A DNA stretch of 64,000 nt, from assembly GCF_025751535.1 (NCBI RefSeq), contig NZ_JAOWLC010000004.1, positions 218,408 to 282,407 of the forward strand, given 5' to 3'. Under the pieces are notes generated by a model. The model was not told the DNA's origin. It saw nothing but the letters and a program-made list of their open reading frames with translations, and did not search any database. How positions within the stretch are numbered: position 1 is the stretch's first letter; every line of letters begins with the position of its first letter. Source of the DNA: Lentibacter sp. XHP0401. Its GTDB lineage: Bacteria > Pseudomonadota > Alphaproteobacteria > Rhodobacterales > Rhodobacteraceae. Shown piece by piece: positions 49,442 to 64,000 of the stretch. The translations under genes were made by a program, and so were the position numbers.

Positions 49442-52400
49442 ATGGCGCAATCTTTCCTTGGCCAGAAACGTCTTCGTAAATATTTTGGTAAAATCCGTGA
49501 AGTTCTGGAGATGCCGAACCTGATTGAGGTTCAGAAATCATCCTATGATCTTTTCCTGAATTCCGGCGATGCGCCGCAGCCGCTTGACGGCGAAGGCATC
49601 AAAGGTGTGTTCCAGTCGGTTTTCCCGATTAAGGACTTCCACGAAACATCCGTGCTTGAGTTTGTTGATTACGAACTCGAAGAGCCGAAATATGACGTTG
49701 AAGAATGTCAGCAACGCGACATGACCTATGCCGCGCCTCTGAAGGTGAAGCTGCGCTTGATCGTGTTTGATGTCGATGAGGACACAGGCGCGAAATCGGT
49801 TAAGGACATCAAGGAACAAGACGTGTTCATGGGCGATATGCCTTTGATGACACCGAACGGCACATTTGTTGTGAACGGCACGGAGCGTGTTATCGTTTCC
49901 CAGATGCACCGCTCACCCGGTGTGTTCTTTGACCACGACAAAGGCAAAACGCATTCTTCGGGTAAGTTGCTGTTTGCCTGCCGCATTATTCCCTATCGTG
50001 GCTCATGGCTCGACTTTGAATTTGATGCGAAAGACATCGTGTTTGCGCGGATCGACCGCCGCCGCAAGCTTCCTGTGACCACGCTGCTTTATGCGCTTGG
50101 CCTTGATCAGGAAGCGATCATGGATGCGTATTATGACACCGTCACATACAAGCTGAAGGCGAAAAAGGGTTGGGTCACCAAGTTCTTCCCCGAGCGCGTG
50201 CGCGGCACACGCCCGACATTTGACCTTGTTGATGCCAAAACAGGTGAAGTGATTGCCGAAGCGGGCAAGAAAGTTACACCTCGCGCAGTGAAACAACTGA
50301 TCGACGAAGGCAATGTGACCGACCTTCTGGTTCCGTTCGAACAGATCGAAGGCAAGTTTGTTGCCAAAGATATCATCAACGAAGAAACCGGCGCGATTTA
50401 TGTGGAAGCCGGTGACGAGCTGACATTCGAGCGTGACAAAGACGGCGAGATCATTGGTGGCGCGTTGAAAGAGCTGATGGATGCGGGCTTTACCGATATC
50501 CCTGTGCTCGACATCGACAACATCAATGTCGGCCCCTACATGCGCAACACAATGGCCACAGATAAGAACATGAACCGCGAAACCGCGCTCATGGATATCT
50601 ACCGTGTGATGCGCCCCGGCGAGCCGCCCACCGTTGAAGCCGCGTCAAACCTGTTTGACACGCTGTTCTTTGATAGCGAGCGCTATGACCTCTCGGCTGT
50701 TGGCCGCGTGAAAATGAACATGCGCCTTGATCTTGATGCGCCTGACACGCTGCGCACGCTGCGCCGCGAAGATATCGTATCTTGCATCAAAGCGCTGGTT
50801 ATGCTGCGCGACGGCAAGGGCGACATTGACGACATCGACCACCTCGGCAACCGCCGTGTGCGCTCGGTCGGCGAACTCATGGAAAACCAGTACCGCGTTG
50901 GCCTGCTCCGTATGGAGCGCGCGATCAAGGAGCGTATGTCATCTGTCGAGATCGACACAGTGATGCCGCAAGACCTGATCAACGCCAAGCCGGCTGCGGC
51001 GGCTGTTCGTGAATTCTTCGGCTCAAGCCAGCTCTCGCAGTTTATGGACCAAACCAACCCGCTTTCGGAAGTGACGCACAAGCGCCGCCTCTCGGCGCTT
51101 GGACCAGGTGGTCTGACGCGTGAGCGCGCGGGCTTTGAGGTGCGCGACGTTCACCCGACACACTACGGCCGTATGTGCCCGATTGAGACGCCGGAAGGCC
51201 CGAACATCGGCTTGATCAACTCACTTGCGACATTTGCGCGTGTGAACAAATACGGCTTCATCGAAACGCCTTATCGCAAGGTTGTGGACGGTAAGGTGAC
51301 GGACGATGTGCAATACATGTCGGCCACCGAAGAGATGCGCCACGTGGTAGCGCAGGCCAACGCCAACCTCGATGAGGAAGGCAAGTTTGTGAACGATCTG
51401 GTGAGCACGCGTCAATCGGGCGAATATACACTCGCGCCGAACGAGCACGTGGACCTTATTGACGTTAGCCCGAAACAGCTTGTGTCTGTTGCGGCCTCGC
51501 TCATTCCGTTCCTTGAAAACGATGACGCCAACCGCGCCTTGATGGGTTCGAACATGCAACGTCAGGCTGTGCCTTTGCTCCAAGCTGAAGCGCCGCTGAT
51601 CGGGACGGGCATTGAAGGCAAAGTTGCGATTGACTCGGGTGCTGCCATTCAGGCCAAGCGCGCAGGCATCATCGACCAGGTCGATGCGCAGCGTATCGTT
51701 ATTCGCGCCACGCATGACCTCGGACTTGGGGATGCGGGTGTTGATATTTACCGTATGCGCAAATTCCAGCGCTCCAACCAGAATACTTGTATCAACCAGC
51801 GCCCCTTGGTGAAGGTTGGTGACACGGTTCAGAAGGGTGAGATTATTGCGGACGGTCCGTCAACGGACATCGGCGAACTCGCACTCGGCAAGAACGTGGT
51901 TGTCGCGTTTATGCCTTGGAACGGTTACAACTACGAAGATAGTATCCTGATCTCCGAGCGTATTTCGCAAGATGACGTGTTCACTTCGATCCACATCGAA
52001 GAGTTCGAAGTTGCCGCGCGTGACACGAAGCTTGGGCCAGAGGAAATCACACGCGATATTCCGAACGTCGGTGAAGAAGCGCTGCGCAACCTCGATGAGG
52101 CGGGCATTGTTTACATCGGTGCGGATGTTGAACCAGGTGACATTCTTGTCGGCAAGATCACACCGAAGGGCGAAAGCCCGATGACGCCGGAAGAAAAGCT
52201 TCTGCGCGCTATCTTTGGTGAGAAAGCTTCTGACGTGCGTGATACTTCGCTTCGCGTGAAGCCGGGTGACTTTGGCACGGTTGTGGAAGTGCGCGTCTTT
52301 AACCGCCATGGTGTGGAAAAAGACGAACGTGCGCTTCAGATCGAGCGTGAAGAAGTTGAACGCCTTGCGCGCGACCGTGACGATGAGCTCGCGATCCTTG

Positions 52401-53578
52401 ATCGCAACATCTACGCACGTTTGGGTGACATGCTGCTTGGCAAAGAAGTGGCCAAGGGCCCCAAAGGTGTGAAAGCCGGCTCGAAGGTTGATGCAGAAAT
52501 GCTGGAAACCTATCCGCGTTCGGCTTGGTGGATGATCGCCCTTAAGGACGAGCAGAACGCCCAGGTCGTTGAAGCGCTGCACGAGCAATATGAGGCGCAG
52601 AAGCGCACTCTGGATGCGCGCTTTGAAGACAAGGTCGAAAAAGTTCGCCGCGGCGATGACCTGCCACCCGGTGTGATGAAGATGGTTAAAGTCTTCGTGG
52701 CCGTGAAGCGCAAGCTTCAGCCAGGGGATAAAATGGCCGGTCGTCACGGGAACAAAGGTGTTATTTCAAAGGTTGTACCTATGGAAGACATGCCGTTCCT
52801 TGCCGATGGCACGCCCGTTGACTTCTGTTTGAACCCGCTTGGTGTTCCGTCGCGTATGAACGTTGGTCAGATCCTTGAAACCCACATGGGTTGGGCGTCA
52901 CGCGGTCTTGGCCTCAAGATTGACGATGCGCTTGGCGAATATCGCCGCTCGGGTGATCTGACTCCTGTGCGCGATGCAATGAAGCACGCTTATGGCGATG
53001 ATGTTTACGAAGAAGGCATTGTCGGCATGGAAGAGGCGCAGCTCATTGAAGCCGCTGGCAACGTTACACGCGGTGTTCCGATTGCGACGCCTGTTTTTGA
53101 CGGGGCGAAAGAGGCCGATGTGAACGATGCGTTGACACGCGCGGGCTTTGATACTTCGGGCCAGTCGATCTTGTTTGACGGCCGCACAGGCGAGCAATTT
53201 GCCCGCCCTGTGACTGTCGGCATCAAGTATCTGCTGAAGCTTCACCACCTTGTGGACGACAAAATCCACGCGCGCTCGACAGGCCCATACAGCCTTGTCA
53301 CGCAACAGCCGCTGGGTGGTAAAGCCCAGTTCGGCGGGCAGCGCTTTGGTGAGATGGAAGTCTGGGCGCTTGAAGCTTATGGCGCGGCATACACACTGCA
53401 AGAGATGCTGACTGTGAAGTCGGATGACGTTGCGGGCCGAACCAAAGTTTATGAGAGCATCGTGAAGGGTGAAGACAACTTTGAGGCCGGTGTGCCAGAG
53501 AGCTTTAACGTTCTCGTCAAAGAAGTCCGCGGCCTTGGCCTGAACATGGAACTCCTGGATGCGGAGGATGAGGAATAA
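49442..53578 (+). CDS. rpoB: DNA-directed RNA polymerase subunit beta
   Basis: The beta subunit, 1378 residues, full length. The rifampicin pocket is of the sensitive type ([30 protein letters not shown]). The catalytic-face [15 protein letters not shown], and the C-terminal [39 protein letters not shown] (parts) are present. ATG 49442 ([16 protein letters not shown]) is the family start. rpoC follows after 54 bases. Confidence 0.98.
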   Translation: MAQSFLGQKRLRKYFGKIREVLEMPNLIEVQKSSYDLFLNSGDAPQPLDGEGIKGVFQSVFPIKDFHETSVLEFVDYELEEPKYDVEECQQRDMTYAAPLKVKLRLIVFDVDEDTGAKSVKDIKEQDVFMGDMPLMTPNGTFVVNGTERVIVSQMHRSPGVFFDHDKGKTHSSGKLLFACRIIPYRGSWLDFEFDAKDIVFARIDRRRKLPVTTLLYALGLDQEAIMDAYYDTVTYKLKAKKGWVTKFFPERVRGTRPTFDLVDAKTGEVIAEAGKKVTPRAVKQLIDEGNVTDLLVPFEQIEGKFVAKDIINEETGAIYVEAGDELTFERDKDGEIIGGALKELMDAGFTDIPVLDIDNINVGPYMRNTMATDKNMNRETALMDIYRVMRPGEPPTVEAASNLFDTLFFDSERYDLSAVGRVKMNMRLDLDAPDTLRTLRREDIVSCIKALVMLRDGKGDIDDIDHLGNRRVRSVGELMENQYRVGLLRMERAIKERMSSVEIDTVMPQDLINAKPAAAAVREFFGSSQLSQFMDQTNPLSEVTHKRRLSALGPGGLTRERAGFEVRDVHPTHYGRMCPIETPEGPNIGLINSLATFARVNKYGFIETPYRKVVDGKVTDDVQYMSATEEMRHVVAQANANLDEEGKFVNDLVSTRQSGEYTLAPNEHVDLIDVSPKQLVSVAASLIPFLENDDANRALMGSNMQRQAVPLLQAEAPLIGTGIEGKVAIDSGAAIQAKRAGIIDQVDAQRIVIRATHDLGLGDAGVDIYRMRKFQRSNQNTCINQRPLVKVGDTVQKGEIIADGPSTDIGELALGKNVVVAFMPWNGYNYEDSILISERISQDDVFTSIHIEEFEVAARDTKLGPEEITRDIPNVGEEALRNLDEAGIVYIGADVEPGDILVGKITPKGESPMTPEEKLLRAIFGEKASDVRDTSLRVKPGDFGTVVEVRVFNRHGVEKDERALQIEREEVERLARDRDDELAILDRNIYARLGDMLLGKEVAKGPKGVKAGSKVDAEMLETYPRSAWWMIALKDEQNAQVVEALHEQYEAQKRTLDARFEDKVEKVRRGDDLPPGVMKMVKVFVAVKRKLQPGDKMAGRHGNKGVISKVVPMEDMPFLADGTPVDFCLNPLGVPSRMNVGQILETHMGWASRGLGLKIDDALGEYRRSGDLTPVRDAMKHAYGDDVYEEGIVGMEEAQLIEAAGNVTRGVPIATPVFDGAKEADVNDALTRAGFDTSGQSILFDGRTGEQFARPVTVGIKYLLKLHHLVDDKIHARSTGPYSLVTQQPLGGKAQFGGQRFGEMEVWALEAYGAAYTLQEMLTVKSDDVAGRTKVYESIVKGEDNFEAGVPESFNVLVKEVRGLGLNMELLDAEDEE

Positions 53579-53632
53579 GGGCGCAGGCTCTTCTTCCCTT
53601 CTCCCTTCCGCAACCAATTTGAGGACATCAAA

Positions 53633-57886
<4,254 letters not shown>

Positions 57887-57909
57887 GCTCTTTCACATAA
57901 CAGTTGGAA

Positions 57910-57936
57910 AACCCCGTCCTTTGAGGCGGGGTTTTT
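57910..57936 (+). terminator. Terminator after rpoC
   Basis: AACCCCG (57910-57916) and CGGGGTT (57927-57933) with a 10-base loop, followed by TTTTTC. It ends the rplJL-rpoBC transcript. Confidence 0.92.
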
Positions 57937-58015
57937 CTTTTGGGGGATGCGAAGGTGCGCTTGGCTCTTTTCTTTTGTGCCGATCAAGTGTTTTCTGAGT
58001 AAGAGGAGGCGCTTC

Positions 58016-58834
58016 ATGGCAGAGCAGACAAAGACGCCGCAGGTGATCGGGCTGGTGCGGTTTTCCGTATTGGCGACGGATTACTATTCGGACACCCACG
58101 GCAGCCCCGAGGCCGTGGCCGCGCATTTGTATACGCCCGAGCGCATGGCGCTGCGGTTGCAGATGTTTGAAACGCTGTGTCTGCCGTCGCTTGTGCGCCA
58201 GAGTGATCAGGGGTTCCGGCTTGTTGTGCTGACATCAACCAAGCTGCCCGCCGATGTGCGCGCGAAGCTTGATGCATTGATTGCGCCGCATGAAAACATG
58301 AGCGTTTTTGCCGCCGAGCCGGGCGCGCATTACCAGATTATAAAGGCGGCCTATGCCTCCGCGCATGAAGACGGCCACACCCATCGTATTACCTTTCGGC
58401 TGGATGATGATGATGCTTTGGCGGGCGATTATATTGCGCGGCTCAAGGCGCTTGCGGGGCCGCTTCTGCAGATGAAGTCCGACGAGCCGACTGTTATTGC
58501 TTTCAACCGCGGATTTTATGTTGAGGTCACGGGGAAAGGGAACAACGCGGTGTTTGATACGGTCGAGCGCGCGCCTTTGTCTTGCGGAACGGCGCTGTTG
58601 CATCCGGTGAGCTACGGGCGCAACCCGTATCGCTACAATCACCGTGCTTTGGCGCAGCATTATACGGTTTACTCCGATATTTCCGCGCCCTGCTTTTTGC
58701 GCACAATCCACCGCGATAACAAATCAAGCCCAGCCAAGCTTGGGATCATCGACAAGGTGAAGCCCGAGAAGGTGGCCAAGCAGATAAAGAGCTTATTCGG
58801 TTTTGATATTGATATGCTGAAAGGCCTCAGATGA
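58016..58834 (+). CDS. Putative rhamnosyltransferase-like glycosyltransferase (copy 1)
   Basis: A 272-residue protein of the putative rhamnosyl transferase family (PF11316 type). Seen: GLVRFSVLATDYY, LYTPERMALRLQMFETLCLPSLVRQSD (parts) and the likely sugar-nucleotide/metal stretch RLDDDDALAGDYI. No membrane helix. ATG 58016 follows AAGAGGAGG. Its stop overlaps the EamA start (ATGA). It shares pattern order with the third gene of the unit at 59748-60599. Confidence 0.85.
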   Translation: MAEQTKTPQVIGLVRFSVLATDYYSDTHGSPEAVAAHLYTPERMALRLQMFETLCLPSLVRQSDQGFRLVVLTSTKLPADVRAKLDALIAPHENMSVFAAEPGAHYQIIKAAYASAHEDGHTHRITFRLDDDDALAGDYIARLKALAGPLLQMKSDEPTVIAFNRGFYVEVTGKGNNAVFDTVERAPLSCGTALLHPVSYGRNPYRYNHRALAQHYTVYSDISAPCFLRTIHRDNKSSPAKLGIIDKVKPEKVAKQIKSLFGFDIDMLKGLR

Positions 58835-59751
58835 TTTCGGCCCAAGACAATGTGCGCGGTGCGCTTTTGATGATGGCGTCTATGGCGGCGTTTACGTTTA
58901 ACGACGCGTTTATGAAGATGATTTCGGAGCAGATTCCGCTCTTCCAGCTTCTGACGCTGCGGGGCGTTTTGACGACTGTTCTTGTGGCGCTTGTGATGCT
59001 GGCGATGGGGCGGTTGCGCTTCGGGATTCCGCGGCAGGACCGAATGCTTGTGCTCATTCGCGTCGTTGCGGAGGCGGGGTCGGCATATTTTTTCCTGACT
59101 GCTCTTTTCAACATGCCGATTGCCAATGTCAGCGCGATTATGCAGGCTTTGCCGTTGACGATCACATTAGCGGCGGCTGTTTTCTTTCGGGAGCCTGTGG
59201 GATGGCGGCGTTTGGCGGCTATTCTTGTGGGCTTTGTCGGGGTCATGCTGATCATTCGGCCAGGGGCGGACGATTTTACGATCTATTCGGTCTATACGCT
59301 GGCGGCGGTGGCTGTTGTGACAGTGCGAGACCTTGCCACACGGCGTCTGAGCGCTGAAACGCCTTCCATGGCGGTGACGCTTTATTCCTCAATCGGGGTG
59401 ACGATTTTCTTTGCACTGGCCTCGCCTTCACAGGGCTGGGTTCCTGTTGACGGCTATGTCGCGATGATGATCGCGGGGGCGGCTTTGATGGTGATCGGCG
59501 GGTATGTCTGCTCGATTATGGTGATGCGGGTTGGAGAGATCAGCTTTGTGGCGACATTTCGCTATACCTCGCTCGTCTGGGCGCTTGTGCTGGGCTGGCT
59601 TGTCTTTGGGGATTGGCCCAAGCCTGTTACTCTGTTGGGTGCGGCGATTGTGATCGGCTCTGGTGTGTTTATGCTCTTGCGTGAACGCCAGTTGAACAAG
59701 CGTTTGGCAATGGCTGCTGCAGCGCGGCCTGCGGCGGGTGGGGGCGTATGA
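58831..59751 (+). CDS. DMT family transporter (EamA domains)
   Basis: A 306-residue membrane protein with ten helices in two EamA halves (ALLMMASMAAFTFNDAFMKM; FLTALFNMPIANVSAIMQALPLT in parts; VATFRYTSLVWALVLGWLVFGDWP). Such transporters export metabolites or amino acids. It overlaps both flanking glycosyltransferase genes by four bases, so all three are translated together; a role in moving a lipid- or sugar-linked product is possible. Confidence 0.92.
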   Translation: MISAQDNVRGALLMMASMAAFTFNDAFMKMISEQIPLFQLLTLRGVLTTVLVALVMLAMGRLRFGIPRQDRMLVLIRVVAEAGSAYFFLTALFNMPIANVSAIMQALPLTITLAAAVFFREPVGWRRLAAILVGFVGVMLIIRPGADDFTIYSVYTLAAVAVVTVRDLATRRLSAETPSMAVTLYSSIGVTIFFALASPSQGWVPVDGYVAMMIAGAALMVIGGYVCSIMVMRVGEISFVATFRYTSLVWALVLGWLVFGDWPKPVTLLGAAIVIGSGVFMLLRERQLNKRLAMAAAARPAAGGGV

Positions 59752-60599
59752 GGACTGCCAAGCTTCAGGTGCTCGGGCTTTGCCGCTGGTCTTATCCGAG
59801 CCAGACGGGGGCGTTTAACAACAAGGGCGAGAGCCTTGAAGCGCTGCGCGCTGAGCTTTACACGCCTGAACGGATGGCTGTCAGGCTGTTTTTTCTGGAA
59901 CACCTTGTTCTGCCAAGCCTGCGGGGGCAAACGGACAAGGATTTTACCCTACTGTTGATGATGGGCGACAGCCTGCCCGAGCCATGGAGGGGGCAGGTGC
60001 TCGAGCTCATCAAGGATGTGGACCAGGTGAAGCCGGTGTTTTTGCCAGAAGGGCAAAACCACATGGAAGCTTGCCGCGTGCTGATGATGGAGCATCGCGA
60101 CCAGACGGCTGATGTTGTTATCGAGTTTCGTCTTGATGATGACGATGCCGTGGCACGGAGTTTTGTTGAGAGGCTGCGGGCGCTCTACCGCCAGCTGAGA
60201 CCGATCTACAAGGAGCACGGGCGCGCGGCTGTCGATTTTTGCCGCGGTTTTCTGTTTCGCTGCGAGCCGGACGGAAGTGTGAACTATTTGCCCGTAGAGG
60301 CGCGGCTTTGGACACCTGCGCTGGCGCTCTATTTGCCACCTGATCACAAGCGCAGCCTGATCAACTATCCGCATATGCGCACCTGGCGGAGTATGCCTGT
60401 GCTCAGCCTCAACAAGAGCCCGATGTTTGTGCGCGGCGCGCATGAGGGCAATGACAGCGCGATAAAAGAGCGTAAGGTGGATACCTTCCGCTTCAAGCTT
60501 GAGACATTGCCTGATCTCGCGCGTTCTGAATTTGGCGTTGACTTGGAGTGCTTCGAGGCCGGGTGGGGCCGTGTGACTGCGCGAAATGGCGCAGCCTGA
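59748..60599 (+). CDS. Putative rhamnosyltransferase-like glycosyltransferase (copy 2)
   Basis: A 283-residue protein resembling the gene at 58016: GLCRWSYPSQTGAFN, LYTPERMAVRLFFLEHLVLPSLRGQTD (parts), and EFRLDDDDAVARSFVERL with the same DDDD motif. The shared order and length show that the two are paralogues that have diverged. The target glycan is unknown. It ends 270 bases before rpsL. Confidence 0.85.
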   Translation: MRTAKLQVLGLCRWSYPSQTGAFNNKGESLEALRAELYTPERMAVRLFFLEHLVLPSLRGQTDKDFTLLLMMGDSLPEPWRGQVLELIKDVDQVKPVFLPEGQNHMEACRVLMMEHRDQTADVVIEFRLDDDDAVARSFVERLRALYRQLRPIYKEHGRAAVDFCRGFLFRCEPDGSVNYLPVEARLWTPALALYLPPDHKRSLINYPHMRTWRSMPVLSLNKSPMFVRGAHEGNDSAIKERKVDTFRFKLETLPDLARSEFGVDLECFEAGWGRVTARNGAA

Positions 60600-60618
60600 T
60601 GTGATCGTCCTGCGCGTG

Positions 60619-60647
60619 TTGACAAGTTGAGCGACTCCCCATAAAAG
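60619..60647 (+). promoter_or_regulatory. Strong promoter of the str (rpsL-rpsG-fusA-tuf) operon
   Basis: TTGACA (60619-60624, perfect), a 17-base spacer and TAAAAG (60642-60647), 222 bp upstream of rpsL. This is the best promoter match in the window and fits a highly expressed operon. Confidence 0.65.
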
Positions 60648-60869
60648 CCCCTCATCCGGCTAAGGGGACACCCCGATGCCGTTTGCAAAACTTGAGTGGT
60701 CAAGATCCGAGCTAATGCTGCGAAGATCCTCTGAGAACCCGCCGCGCCGTTTACCTCGGAATGGGAACGATGCGGCTTTTGTGTGTTGTGGACGCATAAC
60801 GCGCAGCAAATTGAAACCGCGGGGGGACACCCTTGCACACATGTGTCGAACAAACGGGAAAAGAGCCCT

Positions 60870-61241
60870 ATGCCAACGATCCAACAGCTTATCCGGAAGC
60901 CCCGGAAGCCGAAAGTCAAACGCTCCAAATCGCTTCACCTTGAGGGCAACCCTCAGAAGCGCGGCGTTTGCACACGCGTTTACACAACAACGCCCAAGAA
61001 ACCGAACTCTGCTATGCGTAAAGTTGCCAAAGTGCGCCTTACAAACGGCTTTGAAGTTATCAGCTACATCGGTGGTGAAAGCCACAACCTTCAGGAGCAC
61101 TCAGTTGTCCTGATCCGTGGCGGTCGTGTAAAAGACCTTCCGGGTGTCCGTTACCACATCCTGCGCGGTGTTCTGGATACCCAAGGTGTTAAAGACCGTA
61201 AGCAGCGCCGTTCGAAATATGGCGCTAAGCGTCCTAAGTAA
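60870..61241 (+). CDS. rpsL: 30S ribosomal protein S12
   Basis: A 123-residue S12 of the decoding centre, opening with [34 protein letters not shown] carries the lysine at the usual streptomycin site, of wild-type form. ATG 60870 has a GGGAAAAGAG site. It leads the str operon. Confidence 0.97.
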   Translation: MPTIQQLIRKPRKPKVKRSKSLHLEGNPQKRGVCTRVYTTTPKKPNSAMRKVAKVRLTNGFEVISYIGGESHNLQEHSVVLIRGGRVKDLPGVRYHILRGVLDTQGVKDRKQRRSKYGAKRPK

Positions 61242-61724
<483 letters not shown>

Positions 61725-61739
61725 GAGGAAGTATCTGAT

Positions 61740-63857
61740 ATGGCACGCGAGTATCCACTCGAACTATACCGGAACTTTGGTATCATTGCGCACATCGACG
61801 CAGGGAAAACCACGGTTTCGGAACGTATCCTGTTTTACACAGGCAAGAACCACACCATGGGCGAGACCCACGATGGCGCGGGCACGATGGACTGGATGGA
61901 ACAAGAGCAGGAGCGGGGTATTACCATCACCTCTGCTGCGACCACCACGTTCTGGGAGCGGACCGAAACAGGCACAGAGCCTGACGGCCCAAAGCACCGC
62001 ATGAACATCATCGACACACCCGGCCACGTTGACTTCACGATTGAAGTTGAGCGTTCGCTGGCTGTTCTCGATGGTGCTGTTGTTGTTCTCGACGGTAACG
62101 CCGGTGTTGAGCCACAGACAGAAACAGTGTGGCGCCAAGCTGACCGCTACAAAGTTCCGCGTATGGTTTTTGTCAACAAAATGGACAAGATCGGTGCTGA
62201 CTTCTTTAATTGCGTTGCAATGATTGAAGACCGCACCGGCGCGCGCGCAATTCCGATTGCGCTTCCGATCGGGTCAGAAAACGATCTTGAAGGTCTTATT
62301 GATCTTGTGACCATGGAAGAATGGCTGTGGCAAGGTGAAGACCTTGGCGCCTCTTGGATCAAGGCTCCTATCCGTGAAGGTCTCGCTGGTCAGGCTGCTG
62401 AATGGCGTGAGAAGCTGGTTGAAGCGGCTGTTGAGCAAGACGATGACGCGATGGAAGCTTACCTTGAGGGCAATGAGCCAGACGTGAAAACGCTGCGTTC
62501 ATTGATCCGTAAGGCGACGCTGAACTTGTCTTTCGTGCCTATTCTTGGCGGTTCCGCGTTTAAAAACATCGGCGTTCAGCCGCTGCTTAACGCGGTCAAC
62601 GATTATCTGCCAAGCCCGCTCGATGTGATTGACTACATGGGCTTCAAGCCTGGCGACGAGACAGAGACACGTAACATTCCACGTCGTGCAGACGACAACA
62701 TGGCGTTCTCCGCTCTTGCGTTCAAAATCATGAACGACCCCTTCGTGGGCTCCCTGACATTTACACGGATTTACTCCGGTACTTTGTCAAAGGGTGACAA
62801 CATGCTCAATTCCACCAAAGGTGGCAAAGAGCGCGTTGGCCGTATGATGATGATGCACTCCAACGAACGCGAGGAAATTTCCGAAGCGTTTGCTGGCGAC
62901 ATTATTGCGCTTGGTGGTCTCAAGAACACAACAACCGGTGACACAATCTGTTCGCCAAACGACCCTGTTGTTCTTGAAACAATGACGTTCCCTGATCCTG
63001 TAATCGAGATCGCTGTTGAGCCAAAAACAAAAGCAGACCAAGAAAAGATGGGCATCGCCCTTCAGCGTCTGTCGGCAGAAGACCCTTCCTTCCGCGTGGA
63101 AACCGACCTTGAATCAGGTCAGACCATCATGAAGGGCATGGGCGAACTTCACCTCGACATCCTTGTTGACCGCATGAAGCGTGAATTCAAGGTCGAGGCC
63201 AACATCGGTGCGCCACAGGTTGCTTATCGCGAGACGATTTCCCGTGAAGTCGAGCACACCTACACGCACAAGAAGCAGTCGGGTGGTTCAGGCCAGTTCG
63301 GCGAGGTGAAAATGATCATCTCTCCAACAGAAGCAGGCGAAGGCTACTCGTTTGAAAGCCGTATCGTTGGCGGGTCAATTCCTAAGGAATACATTCCTGG
63401 CGTTGAAAAGGGCATCAACTCGGTTATGGACAGCGGCCCCTTGGCCGGCTTCCCCGTGATCGACTTTAAAGTTGCTCTGATCGACGGTAAGTTCCACGAT
63501 GTTGACTCCTCGGTTCTCGCATTCGAGATCGCTGCACGTATGTGTATGCGTGAAGGTATGCGTAAAGCCGGCGCGAAACTGCTTGAGCCAGTGATGAAAG
63601 TCGAAGTGATTACGCCTGAAGAGTATACAGGCAGCATCATTGGCGATCTGACATCACGCCGTGGTCAGGTGAACGGACAGGACACACGCGGCAACGCGAT
63701 TGCGATTGACGCATTCGTACCGCTGGCGAACATGTTCGGCTACATCAACAACCTGCGTTCCATGTCTTCGGGCCGCGCGCAGTTTACGATGCAGTTCGAC
63801 CATTACGAACCGGTTCCAAGCAACATCTCGGAAGAAATTCAGGCGAAATTCGCCTAA
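61740..63857 (+). CDS. fusA: Elongation factor G
   Basis: A 705-residue translocase GTPase. G1 is [16 protein letters not shown]3 [10 protein letters not shown]4 NKMDK; domain IV and the C-terminal domain are complete. Spacing to rpsG is 15 bases. The stop lies in a small palindrome (AGGCGAA-A-TTCGCCT, 63841-63855). Confidence 0.98.
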   Translation: MAREYPLELYRNFGIIAHIDAGKTTVSERILFYTGKNHTMGETHDGAGTMDWMEQEQERGITITSAATTTFWERTETGTEPDGPKHRMNIIDTPGHVDFTIEVERSLAVLDGAVVVLDGNAGVEPQTETVWRQADRYKVPRMVFVNKMDKIGADFFNCVAMIEDRTGARAIPIALPIGSENDLEGLIDLVTMEEWLWQGEDLGASWIKAPIREGLAGQAAEWREKLVEAAVEQDDDAMEAYLEGNEPDVKTLRSLIRKATLNLSFVPILGGSAFKNIGVQPLLNAVNDYLPSPLDVIDYMGFKPGDETETRNIPRRADDNMAFSALAFKIMNDPFVGSLTFTRIYSGTLSKGDNMLNSTKGGKERVGRMMMMHSNEREEISEAFAGDIIALGGLKNTTTGDTICSPNDPVVLETMTFPDPVIEIAVEPKTKADQEKMGIALQRLSAEDPSFRVETDLESGQTIMKGMGELHLDILVDRMKREFKVEANIGAPQVAYRETISREVEHTYTHKKQSGGSGQFGEVKMIISPTEAGEGYSFESRIVGGSIPKEYIPGVEKGINSVMDSGPLAGFPVIDFKVALIDGKFHDVDSSVLAFEIAARMCMREGMRKAGAKLLEPVMKVEVITPEEYTGSIIGDLTSRRGQVNGQDTRGNAIAIDAFVPLANMFGYINNLRSMSSGRAQFTMQFDHYEPVPSNISEEIQAKFA

Positions 63858-63873
63858 TTCCAACACTGAAATC

Positions 63874-63898
63874 TGGGCGGGCCGCTTTGGTCCGCCCA
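63874..63898 (+). promoter_or_regulatory. Intercistronic hairpin between fusA and tuf
   Basis: TGGGCGGGCC (63874-63883) and GGTCCGCCCA (63889-63898) pair over ten positions with one G-T and a short loop. There is no T-run, so it probably adjusts tuf expression or mRNA stability rather than ending transcription. Confidence 0.6.
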
Positions 63899-63923
63899 TC
63901 CATAGAATGATTAGGAGGCCATC

Positions 63924-64000
63924 ATGGCAAAGGAAAAGTTCAGCCGTAATAAACCACACTGCAACATCGGCACGATTGGTCACGTTGACCACGGCAAGAC
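63924..64000 (+). CDS. tuf: Elongation factor Tu (3' end outside window)
   Basis: The first 25 codons of EF-Tu: MAKEKFSRNKPHCNIGTIGH and the P-loop GHVDHGKT, cut by the window edge. A TAGGAGGCC site precedes the ATG. EF-Tu follows fusA in the str operon as usual. Confidence 0.97.
   Translation, partial: MAKEKFSRNKPHCNIGTIGHVDHGK

Overview
The window looks like a chromosomal segment of a marine alphaproteobacterium of the order Rhodobacterales (Roseobacter group). This rests on family recognition, not on a database search. Signs are an acyl-CoA dehydrogenase of the DmdC type, an aa3 oxidase subunit IV of the Rhodobacter kind, many small proteins typical of this order (DUF6173, DUF6324, DUF6476, DUF6502), TAXI-TRAP transport, a tRNA-His without an encoded G-1, and GTG/TTG starts in GC-rich genes.

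Layout, left to right. 1-3164: 3' part of an acyl-CoA dehydrogenase operon with a metallo-hydrolase and a DUF6173 protein. 3247-5039: small cytochrome oxidase subunit, a lipoprotein, and AzlCD. 5095-8968: molybdenum cofactor run fdhD, a membrane protein, mobA, mobB, moeA, mostly with ATGA overlaps. 8943-14386, mostly minus strand: DUF2235 hydrolase, a membrane protein, greA, and a DUF6502/lipoprotein pair facing a VWA lipoprotein across a repeat-rich promoter region. 14468-23319: PAP2 protein, ETF-QO, PepSY/cytochrome b561/membrane LuxR-type regulator, TPR protein, ispE, a structured RNA resembling 6S RNA, mmcB, DUF6324 and a GNAT. 23363-28793: tRNA-His, DUF6476, RluD-type synthase, rpoH, purD, xseA.

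28896-34925: an MttB-type methyltransferase, an odd repeat-bearing intergenic stretch, and a uspA/TRAP permease/TAXI binding protein operon. 35282-36485 is a scrambled patch with a truncated aminotransferase gene running tail-on into a frameshifted remnant. 36486-42329: GFA protein, DUF3817, DUF4153, an H-NOX/HNOBA-GGDEF sensor pair with a degenerate H-NOX, and a class III aminotransferase.

42498-64000 is the translation/transcription core: secE, nusG, rplK, rplA, [a flavin/Fe-S oxidoreductase], rplJ, rplL, rpoB, rpoC, [glycosyltransferase/EamA/glycosyltransferase], rpsL, rpsG, fusA and the start of tuf. The core order is standard, but two metabolic units sit inside it, each after a clear rho-independent terminator. 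Likely regulatory RNA includes L11- and L10-type leaders and intercistronic hairpins. I saw no CRISPR array, insertion sequence, prophage or classic defence system. The least ordinary items are the H-NOX pair without the usual heme ligand, the structured intergenic region at 30.5-30.8 kb, the shared-repeat divergent promoter at 13.0 kb, the divergent genes with overlapping start codons at 23756, and the two insertions in the ribosomal/RNA polymerase core.
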